DNA of 64,000 bases from Rhodobacter sp. CZR27 (GCF_002407205.1 NZ_CP023548.1:2814501-2878500); one strand, 5' to 3'. Counted from the stretch's first letter, positions 20,712 through 29,260 are shown. Numbers and translations: made by a program. The notes: generated by a model not told the origin, from the letters alone.

Positions 20712-21743
20712 TTGAAGACCAACGCGGGCCGTTTCTTCGAGGATTACCGGCTGGGCGAGACCATCGTCCACGCCGTGCCGCGCACCGTCTCGGGCGGCGA
20801 GCGGGCGATGTATCACGCGCTCTACCCGGCGCGTCATGCGCTCTATTCCTCGGACGAATTCGCCCGCGCGAGCGGCCTTCCGGCCGCTCCGGTCGATGAC
20901 CTCGTGGCCTTCCATCTGGTGTTCGGCAAGACCGTGCCGGACATCAGCCTGAACGCGGTCGCGAACCTCGGCTATGCCGAGGGGCGCTGGCTGAAGCCGG
21001 TCTTTCCGGGCGACACCTTGCGCTCGGAAAGCACCGTCATCGGGCTGAAGGAGAACTCGAACGGCAAGTCGGGCGTGGTGTATGTCCGCACCCGTGGCCT
21101 GAACCAACGCGGCGAGGCGGTGCTGGAATACGTCCGCTGGGTGATGGTCCGGAAGCGCGACGAGGCTGCGCCCGCGCCCGAAGCCACAGTGCCGGCACTG
21201 GCGAAGTCGGTGCCCGCCTCGGACCTGGTGATCCCGGAAGGCCTCGACTTCTCGGGCTATGACTTCACCCTTGCCGGCGAGCCGCACCGCTGGGACGATT
21301 ACGAGATCGGCGAGCGGATCGACCACGTCGACGGCGTGACCATCGAGGAGAGCGAGCACATGCTCGCAACCCGCCTCTGGCAGAACACCGCCAAGGTGCA
21401 TTTCGACGCGACCAACCGGCCCGACGGCAAGCGCCTGATCTATGGCGGCCACGTGATTTCGATGGCGCGGGCGCTGTCGTTCAACGGGCTGGCAAATGCG
21501 CAGATGATCGTGGCGCTGAACGCCGGTGCCCATGCCAACCCCTGCTTCGCCGGCGATACCGTCCGGGCGTGGTCCGAAGTGCTCGACAAGGCCGAGACTT
21601 CGGCCCCCGGCGTCGGTGCGCTGCGGCTGCGGCTGGTCGCGGTCAAGCACGGCACCGAAGCCTTCGCGCTGAAGGCCGAGGACGGCAAATACCACCCCGG
21701 TGTGCTGCTCGACCTCGACTACTGGGCGCTGGTGCCGCGGTGA
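20712..21743 (+). CDS. mch: Mesaconyl-CoA hydratase ((2R,3S)-beta-methylmalyl-CoA dehydratase)
   Basis: Hydrates mesaconyl-C1-CoA to beta-methylmalyl-CoA, the substrate for the malyl-CoA lyase step of the ethylmalonyl-CoA pathway. The 343-residue protein consists of two MaoC-like hot-dog halves, the first starting FFEDYRLGETIVHAV and the second near residue 195 with WDDYEIGERIDHVDGVTIEESEH split by a short linker. The start is a TTG at 20712 with GGGAGA upstream, giving the usual length and N terminus MKTNAGRFF. It ends the mcl2-led operon. A hairpin with T8 lies 32-85 bases after the stop. Confidence 0.92.
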   Translation: MKTNAGRFFEDYRLGETIVHAVPRTVSGGERAMYHALYPARHALYSSDEFARASGLPAAPVDDLVAFHLVFGKTVPDISLNAVANLGYAEGRWLKPVFPGDTLRSESTVIGLKENSNGKSGVVYVRTRGLNQRGEAVLEYVRWVMVRKRDEAAPAPEATVPALAKSVPASDLVIPEGLDFSGYDFTLAGEPHRWDDYEIGERIDHVDGVTIEESEHMLATRLWQNTAKVHFDATNRPDGKRLIYGGHVISMARALSFNGLANAQMIVALNAGAHANPCFAGDTVRAWSEVLDKAETSAPGVGALRLRLVAVKHGTEAFALKAEDGKYHPGVLLDLDYWALVPR

Positions 21744-21774
21744 CTCGTGCCCTGAACAAAGGCCACGGATGATT

Positions 21775-21828
21775 GCGCAAACATGTGATCACACGCTTCG
21801 ACAATGTGATCACTTGCGCGTTTTTTTT
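21775..21828 (+). terminator. Hairpin plus T8 after mch, built from the sdh twin palindromes
   Basis: GCGCAA at 21775-21780 pairs with TTGCGC at 21814-21819, and inside it GTGATCAC at 21785-21792 pairs with GTGATCAC at 21806-21813 across a 13-base loop, with a four-base bulge on the left arm. Eight T residues follow at 21821-21828. As RNA this is a good intrinsic terminator for mch; as DNA the inner palindromes look like an operator for sdhC. Confidence 0.6.
21784..21814 (+). promoter_or_regulatory. Twin GTGATCAC palindromes upstream of sdhC (candidate AkgR operator)
   Basis: Exact GTGATCAC copies at 21785-21792 and 21806-21813, centres 21 bp apart, 145-173 bases before the sdhC start. Spacing and cores are identical to those before sucC, while the 13 spacer bases differ, which argues for a protein-binding site conserved by selection. 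The GntR/FCD gene just downstream of sdhB is the likely regulator. Confidence 0.6.
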
Positions 21829-21957
21829 CCGCCCAAGCCTGATTTTGAAGCTCGCGCGGGGCAAGGCCCCCGTGACTCGGGCAAAAAAACCTCTATTGAG
21901 TGACACCAGCGAGACAGCCGCCCCACCCGGCGGGGCCGGCCAGCGAAAGGCAACGAC

Positions 21958-22341
21958 ATGGCTGAACAGAAGCGGGTCGAGCGGCCCCTTTCCCCCCATC
22001 TCCAGATCTACCGGGTGCAGCTGACCTCCATGACCTCGATCTTCACCCGGATCACCGGAAACGGGCTGATCGTGGGCACGATGCTGGTGACATGGTGGCT
22101 GCTGGCCGCGGCGCTCGGGCCCGAGCAGTTCGCCATCGCCGACTGGGTGCTGACCTCGTGGTTCGGCGATCTCGTGCTGCTCCTGTCGGTCTGGGCGCTC
22201 TGGTATCACTACCTTGCCGGGCTGCGTCACCTCTACTGGGACACCGGCAACGGGCTCGAGATCGAGATTGCCCAGAAGCTCGGCTGGGCCTGCATCGGCG
22301 GCTCGCTGATCCTGACCATCCTGACCGTCATCGTCATCTGA
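21958..22341 (+). CDS. sdhC: Succinate dehydrogenase cytochrome b556 subunit
   Basis: Membrane anchor of complex II, binding haem b and ubiquinone. The 127-residue protein starts MAEQKRVERPLSPHLQIYR, the SdhC signature, and has three predicted transmembrane helices; HYLAGLRHLYWDTG contains the candidate haem-ligand histidine. It leads the sdhC-sdhD-sdhA-lipoprotein-lipoprotein-sdhB operon. The 214-base upstream gap carries the twin palindromes. GGCAACGAC before the ATG is a weak ribosome-binding site. Confidence 0.95.
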   Translation: MAEQKRVERPLSPHLQIYRVQLTSMTSIFTRITGNGLIVGTMLVTWWLLAAALGPEQFAIADWVLTSWFGDLVLLLSVWALWYHYLAGLRHLYWDTGNGLEIEIAQKLGWACIGGSLILTILTVIVI

Positions 22342-22352
22342 AGGGGCGCCCC

Positions 22353-22724
22353 ATGCGTTACATCACCGCCCGCAAACGCGCCGAGGGCATGGGCGCCGCC
22401 CATCACGGCACCGACCGGCACTGGTACATGATCGTCAGCGCGGTCGGCCTTGCCGTGCTGATCCCGATCTTCGTCTACATCGTCGGCAACGCCATCGGCG
22501 AAAGCCACGAGCGTGTCGTCGAGATCTTCTCGCACCCGTTCAATGCGATCCTGTCCGGCCTTGTGCTGTTCTTCGGCATGCGCCACTTCGCCGAAGGCTC
22601 GACCATGATGATCGAGGACTACTGGCAGGGCGTGCCGCGCCGCCTGCTGGTGATCTGCGCCCAATCCTTCGCCTATGGCGTGGCGGCGATCGGGCTGTTC
22701 GCCCTCGCCAAGATCGCCCTCTGA
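22353..22724 (+). CDS. sdhD: Succinate dehydrogenase membrane anchor subunit
   Basis: Second membrane anchor of complex II. The 123-residue protein begins MRYITARKRAEGMGAAHHG and has three predicted helices; the second contains FFGMRHFAEGSTMMIEDY, the SdhD motif carrying a histidine and the quinone-site tyrosine/aspartate. The ATG at 22353 has AAGGGG upstream. It lies 11 bp after sdhC and 12 bp before sdhA. Confidence 0.94.
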   Translation: MRYITARKRAEGMGAAHHGTDRHWYMIVSAVGLAVLIPIFVYIVGNAIGESHERVVEIFSHPFNAILSGLVLFFGMRHFAEGSTMMIEDYWQGVPRRLLVICAQSFAYGVAAIGLFALAKIAL

Positions 22725-22736
22725 GGACCTGAGTTC

Positions 22737-24539
22737 ATGGCTGCTTACACTTACGAGACGCATGACTACGACGTCGTGGTGGTGGGCGCTGGCGGTGCCG
22801 GCCTCCGCGCGACGCTGGGCATGGCCGAGCAGGGCCTGCGCACGGCCTGCGTCACCAAGGTCTTCCCCACCCGCAGCCATACGGTTGCGGCGCAGGGCGG
22901 CATCGCCGCCTCGCTGGCGAACATGGGGCCGGACAACTGGCAGTGGCACATGTACGACACCGTGAAGGGGTCGGACTGGCTGGGCGACACCGACGCGATG
23001 GAATACCTCGCGCGCGAGGCCCCCAAGGCGGTCTACGAGCTGGAGCACTATGGCGTGCCCTTCTCGCGCACCGAGGAAGGCAAGATCTACCAGCGCCCGT
23101 TCGGCGGCCACACCACGCAGTTTGGCGAAGGCCCGCCGGTGCAGCGCACCTGCGCCGCAGCGGACCGGACCGGCCACGCGATCCTGCACACGCTCTACGG
23201 CCAGAGCGTGAAGAACAACGCCGAGTTCTTCATCGAATATTTCGCGCTCGACCTGATCATCCAGGACGGCCGCTGCACCGGCGTCGTGGCCTGGCGTCTG
23301 GAAGACGGCACGATCCACGTCTTCAACGCCAAGCTGACGGTCCTTGCCACGGGCGGCTACGGCCGCGCCTATTTCTCGGCCACCTCGGCCCATACCTGCA
23401 CTGGCGACGGCGGCGGGATGGTGGCGCGGGCCGGCCTGCCGCTGCAGGACATGGAGTTCGTGCAGTTCCACCCGACCGGCATCTACGGCTCGGGCTGCCT
23501 GATCACCGAAGGCGCGCGCGGCGAGGGCGGCTACCTCACCAACTCGAACGGCGAGCGGTTCATGGAGCGTTACGCTCCGACCTACAAGGACCTGGCCAGC
23601 CGCGACGTGGTCTCGCGCTGCATGACGCTGGAGATCCGCGAAGGCCGCGGTGTGGGCGAGCATGGCGACCACATCCACCTGCACCTGAACCACCTGCCCC
23701 CCGAGACGCTGGCGCTGCGTCTGCCCGGCATCTCGGAATCGGCGAAGATCTTTGCCGGCGTGGACGTGCACAAGGAACCGATCCCGGTGCTGCCGACCGT
23801 GCACTACAACATGGGCGGCATTCCCACGAACTACTGGGGCGAGGTGCTGAACCCCACCGCCGACGATCCCGACCGCGTCTTCCCGGGCCTGATGGCGGTG
23901 GGCGAGGCCGGCTGCGCCTCGGTGCACGGGGCGAACCGCCTCGGCTCGAACTCGCTGATCGACCTCGTGGTCTTCGGCCGCGCCGCGGCTATCCGCGCCG
24001 GCCAGATCGTGCGGCCGCACGAGTTCCACCCCGATGTGCCGAAAGAGCAGATCGACCGCATCATGGGCCGGTTCGACGACCTGCGCCACGCCAAGGGCGC
24101 AATCCCGACTGCCGACCTGCGGCTCGAGATGCAGCGCACCATGCAGGCCGATGCCGCCGTGTTCCGCACCGACAAGACGCTCGCCGAGGGCGTCGAGAAG
24201 ATGAAGGGCATCGCGGCGAAGATGGGCGACCTGAAGGTCACCGACCGGAGCCTCATCTGGAACTCGGACCTGATGGAAACGCTGGAGCTGACCAACCTGA
24301 TGCCGAACGCGCTCGCGACCATCGTCGCGGCCGAGGCGCGGAAGGAAAGCCGCGGGGCGCACGCGCACGAAGACTATCCGAACCGCGACGACGAGAACTG
24401 GCGCGTCCACAGCCTCGCCACGGTCGAGGGCAACCAGGTGACGCTGGCGAGCCGTCCGGTGCACCTCGAGCCGCTGACGAAGCAGGCCGAGGGCGGGATC
24501 GACCTGAAGAAGATCGCCCCCAAGGCGCGGGTCTACTGA
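22737..24539 (+). CDS. sdhA: Succinate dehydrogenase flavoprotein subunit
   Basis: Catalytic subunit oxidising succinate to fumarate. The 600-residue chain has the FAD motif [19 protein letters not shown], the covalent-FAD histidine in [11 protein letters not shown] (about residue 48), the substrate-binding [20 protein letters not shown], the active-site arginine region and [18 protein letters not shown]. The C-terminal segment [12 protein letters not shown] is standard. All key residues appear present. It overlaps the next gene by one base (TGATG). Confidence 0.97.
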   Translation: MAAYTYETHDYDVVVVGAGGAGLRATLGMAEQGLRTACVTKVFPTRSHTVAAQGGIAASLANMGPDNWQWHMYDTVKGSDWLGDTDAMEYLAREAPKAVYELEHYGVPFSRTEEGKIYQRPFGGHTTQFGEGPPVQRTCAAADRTGHAILHTLYGQSVKNNAEFFIEYFALDLIIQDGRCTGVVAWRLEDGTIHVFNAKLTVLATGGYGRAYFSATSAHTCTGDGGGMVARAGLPLQDMEFVQFHPTGIYGSGCLITEGARGEGGYLTNSNGERFMERYAPTYKDLASRDVVSRCMTLEIREGRGVGEHGDHIHLHLNHLPPETLALRLPGISESAKIFAGVDVHKEPIPVLPTVHYNMGGIPTNYWGEVLNPTADDPDRVFPGLMAVGEAGCASVHGANRLGSNSLIDLVVFGRAAAIRAGQIVRPHEFHPDVPKEQIDRIMGRFDDLRHAKGAIPTADLRLEMQRTMQADAAVFRTDKTLAEGVEKMKGIAAKMGDLKVTDRSLIWNSDLMETLELTNLMPNALATIVAAEARKESRGAHAHEDYPNRDDENWRVHSLATVEGNQVTLASRPVHLEPLTKQAEGGIDLKKIAPKARVY

Positions 24540-24859
24540 TGCGCGGCGCGGTCCTCCTCTCCGGCCTCCTCGCGCTTGCCGCCTGCAGTCCGCAGTCGGT
24601 GGCCGACAGCGTGGCCCGGCGGACCGCCCGCACCGTCGTGCTGCCGGTGGTCGAGCAATACATGCCCGGCCCCGCCGCGCAGGGCGTCACCACCTGCATC
24701 ATCGACAATGCCTCGGCGCAGGAGATCAACGCGCTGGCGCGCGATGTCGGCGTCCGCGCCGGCACGACGACGGTGCAGAACGTGATGACCATCGCCACCC
24801 GGCCTTCGACCATCCAGTGCCTGCAGACGAGCGGCCTGCCCCTTCTGCCGGCTATCTGA
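24539..24859 (+). CDS. Small lipoprotein in the sdh operon, unknown function
   Basis: A 106-residue protein whose N terminus [20 protein letters not shown] is a signal peptide with lipobox LAAC, predicting a lipid-modified cysteine near residue 16 and anchoring in an envelope membrane. The mature part has two more cysteines (TTCIIDN and TIQCLQTSG) that could form a disulfide, a TVVLPVVEQYMPG segment and no membrane helix. Its ATG overlaps the sdhA stop, so translation is coupled to sdhA. No family is recognised beyond similar proteins I recall in sdh operons of Rhodobacterales. Confidence 0.8.
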   Translation: MRGAVLLSGLLALAACSPQSVADSVARRTARTVVLPVVEQYMPGPAAQGVTTCIIDNASAQEINALARDVGVRAGTTTVQNVMTIATRPSTIQCLQTSGLPLLPAI

Positions 24860-24862
24860 CCG

Positions 24863-25150
24863 ATGCGCCCCGCCCTCGCCCTGCCCCTCCTGCTTCTTGC
24901 CTGCGCCCCCCTGACGGTGGAGGAGGCCGAGGAGATCTGCGCCGAGCGCGCCCGGCTGGCACAGGCGCCGGGCGGCACGCTGGGCATGGGTGCCGGCAGT
25001 GGCGGCGTCTACGGCGAACTCGAACTGAATGTCACCTCGGACTACCTGATGGGGCGCGACCCGCAGGTGGTCTATGACGACTGCGTCCGCAAGAAAACCG
25101 GCCAGCCTCCGACGCGGCCGCTCTATTTCCGCCAAGACCGGAAGGGATGA
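24863..25150 (+). CDS. Second small lipoprotein in the sdh operon, unknown function
   Basis: A 95-residue protein with N terminus MRPALALPLLLLACAPLTVE, a signal peptide ending in the lipobox LLAC with the cysteine at residue 14. The mature part carries EEAEEICAERARLAQ, a glycine-rich stretch (GGTLGMGAGSGGVYGELEL) and VVYDDCVRKKTGQPP; its two cysteines may pair. It starts 3 bp after the first lipoprotein and ends 3 bp before sdhB, so it is certainly in the operon. The function is unknown. Confidence 0.78.
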   Translation: MRPALALPLLLLACAPLTVEEAEEICAERARLAQAPGGTLGMGAGSGGVYGELELNVTSDYLMGRDPQVVYDDCVRKKTGQPPTRPLYFRQDRKG

Positions 25151-25153
25151 ACC

Positions 25154-25933
25154 ATGGTCCAGCTCACGCTCCCCAAGAACTCCAAGGTCCGGACCGGCAA
25201 GACCTGGCCGAAGCCCGCAAACGCGAAGAACGTCCGCAAGTTCATGATCTACCGCTGGGACCCCGACACGGGCGAGAACCCGCGGGTGGACACCTATTTC
25301 CTCGACATGGACAAGTGCGGCCCGATGGTCCTGGACGCGCTCATCAAGATCAAGAACGAGGTCGACCCGACGCTGACCTTCCGCCGCTCCTGCCGCGAGG
25401 GGATCTGCGGCTCCTGCGCGATGAACATCGACGGGATCAACACGCTGGCCTGCATCTATGGCCTCGACGAGATCAAGGGCGACGTGAGGATCTATCCGCT
25501 GCCGCACATGCCGGTGATCAAGGACCTGATCCCCGACCTGTCGCTGTTCTACGCCCAGCACGCCTCGATCATGCCCTGGCTCGAGACCAAGACCGTGGAG
25601 CCCGCGAAGGAGTGGCGCCAGTCGGTGGAGGACCGCGCGAAGCTCGACGGCCTCTATGAATGTGTGATGTGCGCCTGCTGCTCGACCTCCTGCCCGAGCT
25701 ACTGGTGGAACGGCGACCGCTACCTCGGGCCGGCGGCGCTGCTGCACGCCTACCGCTGGATCGTGGACAGCCGCGACGAGGCGACGCCCGAGCGGCTCGA
25801 CATGCTGGAAGACCCCTTCAAGCTCTACCGCTGCCACACCATCATGAACTGCGCCAAGACCTGCCCGAAGGGGCTGAACCCGGCGAAGGCGATCGCGGAG
25901 ATCAAGAAGATGATGGTGGAACGGGTCATCTGA
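25154..25933 (+). CDS. sdhB: Succinate dehydrogenase iron-sulfur subunit
   Basis: Electron-transfer subunit joining the flavoprotein to the quinone site. The 259-residue chain has the [2Fe-2S] loop [15 protein letters not shown] (from about residue 80) and the later C in NTLAC, then [12 protein letters not shown] (about 170) and [17 protein letters not shown] (about 226) for the [4Fe-4S] and [3Fe-4S] clusters. It ends the sdh operon, followed within 16 bases by a terminator hairpin. Two lipoprotein genes separate it from sdhA, unlike the direct sdhA-sdhB junction in enteric bacteria. Confidence 0.97.
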   Translation: MVQLTLPKNSKVRTGKTWPKPANAKNVRKFMIYRWDPDTGENPRVDTYFLDMDKCGPMVLDALIKIKNEVDPTLTFRRSCREGICGSCAMNIDGINTLACIYGLDEIKGDVRIYPLPHMPVIKDLIPDLSLFYAQHASIMPWLETKTVEPAKEWRQSVEDRAKLDGLYECVMCACCSTSCPSYWWNGDRYLGPAALLHAYRWIVDSRDEATPERLDMLEDPFKLYRCHTIMNCAKTCPKGLNPAKAIAEIKKMMVERVI

Positions 25934-25948
25934 CCCTCCACATGCGAA

Positions 25949-25973
25949 GGCGCGCCCTGCGGGCGCGCCCTTC
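25949..25973 (+). terminator. Terminator of the sdh operon
   Basis: GGCGCGCCC at 25949-25957 and GGGCGCGCC at 25961-25969 form a perfect 9-bp stem around TGC, followed by CTTC. It is 16 bases after the sdhB stop. Confidence 0.65.
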
Positions 25974-26026
25974 ACCCTGCCCTTCCGCCCCGGGGCGGCG
26001 GGCGCCTCCCGGCAATTCCCGGCGCG

Positions 26027-26389
26027 TCAGTGCAGCGGATGATGCGCCATCTGCGCGTAGGTCTGCGCGTTCGGGCAGAAGCCGCAATCCTCGGGATCGA
26101 GCGTCTCGGCATGGGCCAGGGCGCATTTGCAGGCCTTCACGTTGCCGCAGTGCCGGCAGACGTCGAGCAGTTCCAGATAATCGGCATAGGCATGCTGAAG
26201 TTCGACCGGGTCGAGGCCGAACACCTGCGCCATCTGCAGCAGACGCTCGCCCACGTTCTCGGGCATCCGGGCGAACTGCTCGATCTGCCAGCGCGTGATG
26301 CCCAGATCCTCCAGATCACGGTCGGACAGGGCATGGACTTCCTGCATCCGGTGCCACTGGTCGAAGAAGGCGCGAACTCGTTCCAGCAT
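26027..26389 (-). CDS. DUF6455-like cysteine-rich protein
   Basis: About 120 residues from the ATG at 26389, preceded by AAGGGGAA. The N-terminal half is helical (MLERVRAFFDQWHRMQEVHAL) with a DUF1127-like SDRDLEDLGITRWQIEQF segment; the C-terminal half has the cysteines CRHCGN, CKC and CGFCPN, suggestive of a metal-binding knuckle. Such proteins are common in Rhodobacterales but uncharacterised. It is downstream of the GntR regulator on the same strand, with an inverted repeat in the gap, and converges with sdhB. A longer in-frame start is unlikely because it lacks a binding site. Confidence 0.65.
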   Translation of the reverse strand: MLERVRAFFDQWHRMQEVHALSDRDLEDLGITRWQIEQFARMPENVGERLLQMAQVFGLDPVELQHAYADYLELLDVCRHCGNVKACKCALAHAETLDPEDCGFCPNAQTYAQMAHHPLH

Positions 26390-26462
26390 GATGATTCCCC
26401 TTGGGTCTGATCCTATTCGTTGCCCTTGGAGTATCCTTTTGCCCCTCGGCAAAACATGATCC

Positions 26463-26481
26463 TGGTCAAATAATATGACCA
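26463..26481 (-). promoter_or_regulatory. Inverted repeat TGGTCA-N7-TGACCA between the regulator and the DUF6455 gene
   Basis: TGGTCA at 26463-26468 and TGACCA at 26476-26481 flank an AT-only spacer. It lies directly after the GntR stop and 74-92 bases before the DUF6455 gene start, in a patch richer in A and T than its surroundings. It could be an operator with a TGGT...ACCA pattern as seen for some FadR-type regulators, or a weak terminator. Confidence 0.35.
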
Positions 26482-26483
26482 AT

Positions 26484-27134
26484 TCACCCGATCAGATGTC
26501 GCAGCCCCTGGGTCACATCGGTCCGGACCGCCAGCCGCAGCCCCGGCTCGTCGCCCGCCCGCAACGCCGCGAGGATGCTGCGGTGGTGCTGGGGCGGCTC
26601 GTTCCGGCGCAGGCGGCCATAGAGCGCCCGCATCGTGGGACCCAGTTGCAGCCAGACCGTCTCGGCGATGGCCAGCATCGCCGGGGCCTGCGCCCGCAGG
26701 TAGAGCGTGCGATGGAACTCGAGGTTGGTGCGGATGTAAGCCACCGCATCGCCCTTCGCGACCGCCTCGGCATTGGCGGCGTTGATCGCCGTCAGCCGGT
26801 CGAGCAGCGCGAAATGCGCCCGCGGCAGCGCACGGGCGGCCAGTTCCGGCTCCAGCAAGGCACGGATGGCGGCCAGTTCCTCGATCCGCTCGGGGCTGAG
26901 TTCCGGCGTCGCGACCCGGCCCGAGGAGGACAGCGACAGCGCCCCCTCGGCGACCAGCCGCCGCACCGCCTCTCGCGCCGGTGTCATCGACACGCCGAAG
27001 CTCCGCGCGAGGCCCCGCAGCGTCAGCGCCTGCCCCGGCGCGATCTCGCCATGCATCACCTGGCCACGCAGGCTGCGGTAAAGCCGTTCATGCGCGGCGG
27101 CGGTGAGGTCGGACGGGCGGGTCTGGGTCAGCAT
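26484..27134 (-). CDS. akgR: GntR/FCD-family transcriptional regulator, probably AkgR
   Basis: A 216-residue regulator of the FadR subfamily. Residues about 13-75 form the winged helix (AAAHERLYRSLRGQVMHGEI, LARSFGVSMTPAREAVRRLV), followed by the all-helical FCD ligand domain with histidine candidates for metal or acid binding (NLEFHRTLYLRA, HRSILAAL). ATG at 27134 is chosen by the family N terminus. Its place, two genes after sdhB, matches what I remember of AkgR in R. sphaeroides, a regulator of TCA-cycle genes. That would fit the paired palindromes before sucC and sdhC. Family assignment is sure; the name AkgR rests on recalled synteny. Confidence 0.65.
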   Translation of the reverse strand: MLTQTRPSDLTAAAHERLYRSLRGQVMHGEIAPGQALTLRGLARSFGVSMTPAREAVRRLVAEGALSLSSSGRVATPELSPERIEELAAIRALLEPELAARALPRAHFALLDRLTAINAANAEAVAKGDAVAYIRTNLEFHRTLYLRAQAPAMLAIAETVWLQLGPTMRALYGRLRRNEPPQHHRSILAALRAGDEPGLRLAVRTDVTQGLRHLIG

Positions 27135-27166
27135 GCCTGAAGCCAAGCACCGCCGCGGCCCGGGGG

Positions 27167-27853
27167 TCAATCCCCGAAACGGAAGCCGTGCAGCGCCTGC
27201 CCATGCCGCCGGAGCCAGGCCCGGTGCGGCGCGTAGGCGGGCATCAGCCGGCGCACCACCTCCCAGAACGCGGGCGAGTGGTTCATCTCGGCCAGATGGG
27301 CGACCTCATGCGCGGCCACGTAGTCCAGCACCTCCGGCGGCGCGAGAATCAGCCGCCACGAGAACATCAGGCTGCCGTCCGCCGTGCACGAGCCCCAGCG
27401 CGACCGCGTGTCGCGCAGGGTGAGCCGAAGGTAGCGCCGGCCGAGCATCGCTGCGTGCCGGTCGCAGGCCGCGGCGAGGCTGTCCCGCGCGCGGGTGCGC
27501 AGGAAGGCCGCGAGCCGGGCTGCAACCGCCTCCGGCTCGCCCGGCACCAGCAGCGAATCATCCTCGATCCTCACCGACCGTCCCGCTCCGGGCCGGACCA
27601 CCAGTCGCCGCCCCTCGACCGGCAGCAGCGTGCCAAAGCCGACCGGGGCGGTCTCGGGCACCTCGAGAAGCGCGTTGCGGATCCAGCCCTCCTGGTCCCG
27701 GGCGAAGGCCAGTGCTTCCGCCTCGCGCGCGCGGAGGGGCACGGTCAGCGTCACCCGCCCGTCAAGCCGCGAGACGCGCAGCGAAAAGCGGCGGGCCTGC
27801 GCCGAGCGGCGCAGCGTGATCTCGACAGGCGGCGGACCGGGCAGGACGGGCAT
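27167..27853 (-). CDS. YgjP/DUF45-type zinc metallopeptidase
   Basis: A 228-residue protein of the M48-like DUF45 (YgjP/SprT-like) family. The zinc site HEVAH stands near residue 185 in DYVAAHEVAHLAEMNHSPAFW, with a third ligand likely in the NHS segment; SRWGSCTADGSLMFSWRLI precedes it, another hallmark. Members are intracellular and of uncertain substrate; some accompany type I restriction systems, but here the neighbour is a regulator. The stop lies 32 bp before the regulator start on the same strand, so the two may be co-transcribed. Confidence 0.82.
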   Translation of the reverse strand: MPVLPGPPPVEITLRRSAQARRFSLRVSRLDGRVTLTVPLRAREAEALAFARDQEGWIRNALLEVPETAPVGFGTLLPVEGRRLVVRPGAGRSVRIEDDSLLVPGEPEAVAARLAAFLRTRARDSLAAACDRHAAMLGRRYLRLTLRDTRSRWGSCTADGSLMFSWRLILAPPEVLDYVAAHEVAHLAEMNHSPAFWEVVRRLMPAYAPHRAWLRRHGQALHGFRFGD

Positions 27854-28010
27854 CGCGGGCTCCTTCGGGGCGGCAGATTAGCCGGCCCGCCGGCAGAGGA
27901 AAGCCCTGAAAATGCAGGGGATCGAGCGGAGCGGAAAGCCTTTGACAGGGGAAGGGCCTTGTGGCATGGCTCCCCAATTCTGCAGCAGACAGCCTTGCAA
28001 GGGGATCACC

Positions 28011-28346
28011 ATGCCCAAGGAAGAATGGGGCACGAAGCGCATTTGCCCGACCACCGGGAAGCGCTTCTACGACCTCAACCGTAGTCCCGTCGTCAGCCCC
28101 TACACCGGCGAAGTCGTGGATATCGAAAGCGCGCGCCGCAAGGCGGTGGCGGCCGTCATCTCGCGCGTGGCGCCCGAGAAGGACGACGAACTGCTGGTCG
28201 ACGATCTCGAGACCGATGACGACCTGCTCGACGCCGAGGCGCCTGAGGATACGGATGTCGATGACGACCTGCTCGAGGACGATGCCGACGACAACGTCTC
28301 GCTCGACGACCTCGCCGACGTGGCCGGTGACGACGAGGAAGGCTGA
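28011..28346 (+). CDS. TIGR02300 (FYDLN acidic domain) protein
   Basis: A 111-residue protein beginning MPKEEWGTKRICPTTGKRF, with the FYDLN motif at about residues 20-24 and YTGEVVDIESA after it, the defining part of TIGR02300. The C-terminal half is an extremely acidic run of Asp and Glu with no predicted fold. The function of this alphaproteobacterial family is unknown. AAGGGG precedes the ATG. It lies 120 bp upstream of the tRNA gene, an arrangement I recall from related genomes. Confidence 0.85.
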   Translation: MPKEEWGTKRICPTTGKRFYDLNRSPVVSPYTGEVVDIESARRKAVAAVISRVAPEKDDELLVDDLETDDDLLDAEAPEDTDVDDDLLEDDADDNVSLDDLADVAGDDEEG

Positions 28347-28466
28347 TGCGGGCGAGGGGCGAAAAATTCCTCTTGCGCCCCTCATCGCAACCTTCTAGAT
28401 AGCCCGGGCGAAGCGGAAACGGTTCGCAAAACCCAAGCAGGCCGGCAACGGCCTTGCACCTCCGGT

Positions 28467-28542
<76 letters not shown>

Positions 28543-28993
28543 AAATAACCTGACAGACAGAAGCAGCAAGCGTCGGATCCGTAGCGGTTCGGTCGGACAG
28601 GCTTCGTGCGCCGTCAGCGTCGTGCGATGGCGCGTCGGCCTGTAGGCCGCTCCCTGTTCCAAGGATGCCACGACAGCATCGGGGCGCCCGCAGACCTGCG
28701 AACGGCATCGCACGGCCTGCAGTCCTCGGTCCGGACGAGCACGGCTCATCGGAAGCGGTGCCGGGCCTGCCGTCATCCGACCCGCAGCCGCTTCGCGCAC
28801 GTGACCCGCCGGCTCGGCCAGCATCCACATCCCCTCGGGCAAGCCTTGCATCGGACGACCTCCGCCCACGGGCCGGCGCAGCTTGTTGCCGCCTGCTCCG
28901 GCGCGAGTATGCTCACCCCGCGGGTGTGGTGGCAGGAACCGCCCCATCCGGCCGTTGTTGTCGATTCACCATTCACTTCCCCGGAGGGGCATC
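28543..28993. other. 451-bp stretch after tRNA-Ala without a recognisable gene
   Basis: Several frames stay open but none gives a convincing protein; the minus-strand frames run through the antisense of the tRNA. The only structure noted is a short hairpin CGGCC-TGTA-GGCCG at 28636-28649. The 3' end holds the promoter and GGAGGGG ribosome-binding site of the lipoprotein gene. It may be relic DNA. Confidence 0.5.
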
Positions 28994-29248
28994 ATGAAGA
29001 AATTCTTCCTTCTCATTCCGGTCATGGCTTTCGCGGCCGGTTGCGAGACCGCGAACCAGACCACGGCCGCCAGCGCACTTACCGGTGCGGCCCTTGGCGC
29101 CGCGGTGTCGGGCAGCAACGACCGCGTGCAGGGCGCGGCCCTTGGCGCCGCGGCGGGCGCCGTCGCGGGCACGCTGATCGGGCCGACCGGCACCGGCACC
29201 TGCGTCTATCGCAACGCCCGCGGCGAGCGCTTCAACGGCCCCTGCTGA
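28994..29248 (+). CDS. Glycine-zipper lipoprotein
   Basis: An 84-residue protein with signal peptide MKKFFLLIPVMAFAAGC, lipobox AAGC with cysteine at residue 17, then a Gly/Ala zipper (GAALGAAVSG, GAALGAAAGAVAGTLIG) that likely forms a membrane-associated helical hairpin, and a short tail with two cysteines (GTCVYRNARGERFNGPC). It resembles small outer-membrane glycine-zipper proteins such as the SlyB/YMGG groups, of envelope-related but undefined role. GGAGGGG precedes the ATG. It converges with the adenine deaminase gene over a strong hairpin. Confidence 0.8.
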   Translation: MKKFFLLIPVMAFAAGCETANQTTAASALTGAALGAAVSGSNDRVQGAALGAAAGAVAGTLIGPTGTGTCVYRNARGERFNGPC

Positions 29249-29260
29249 GGCCAAGCCGCT

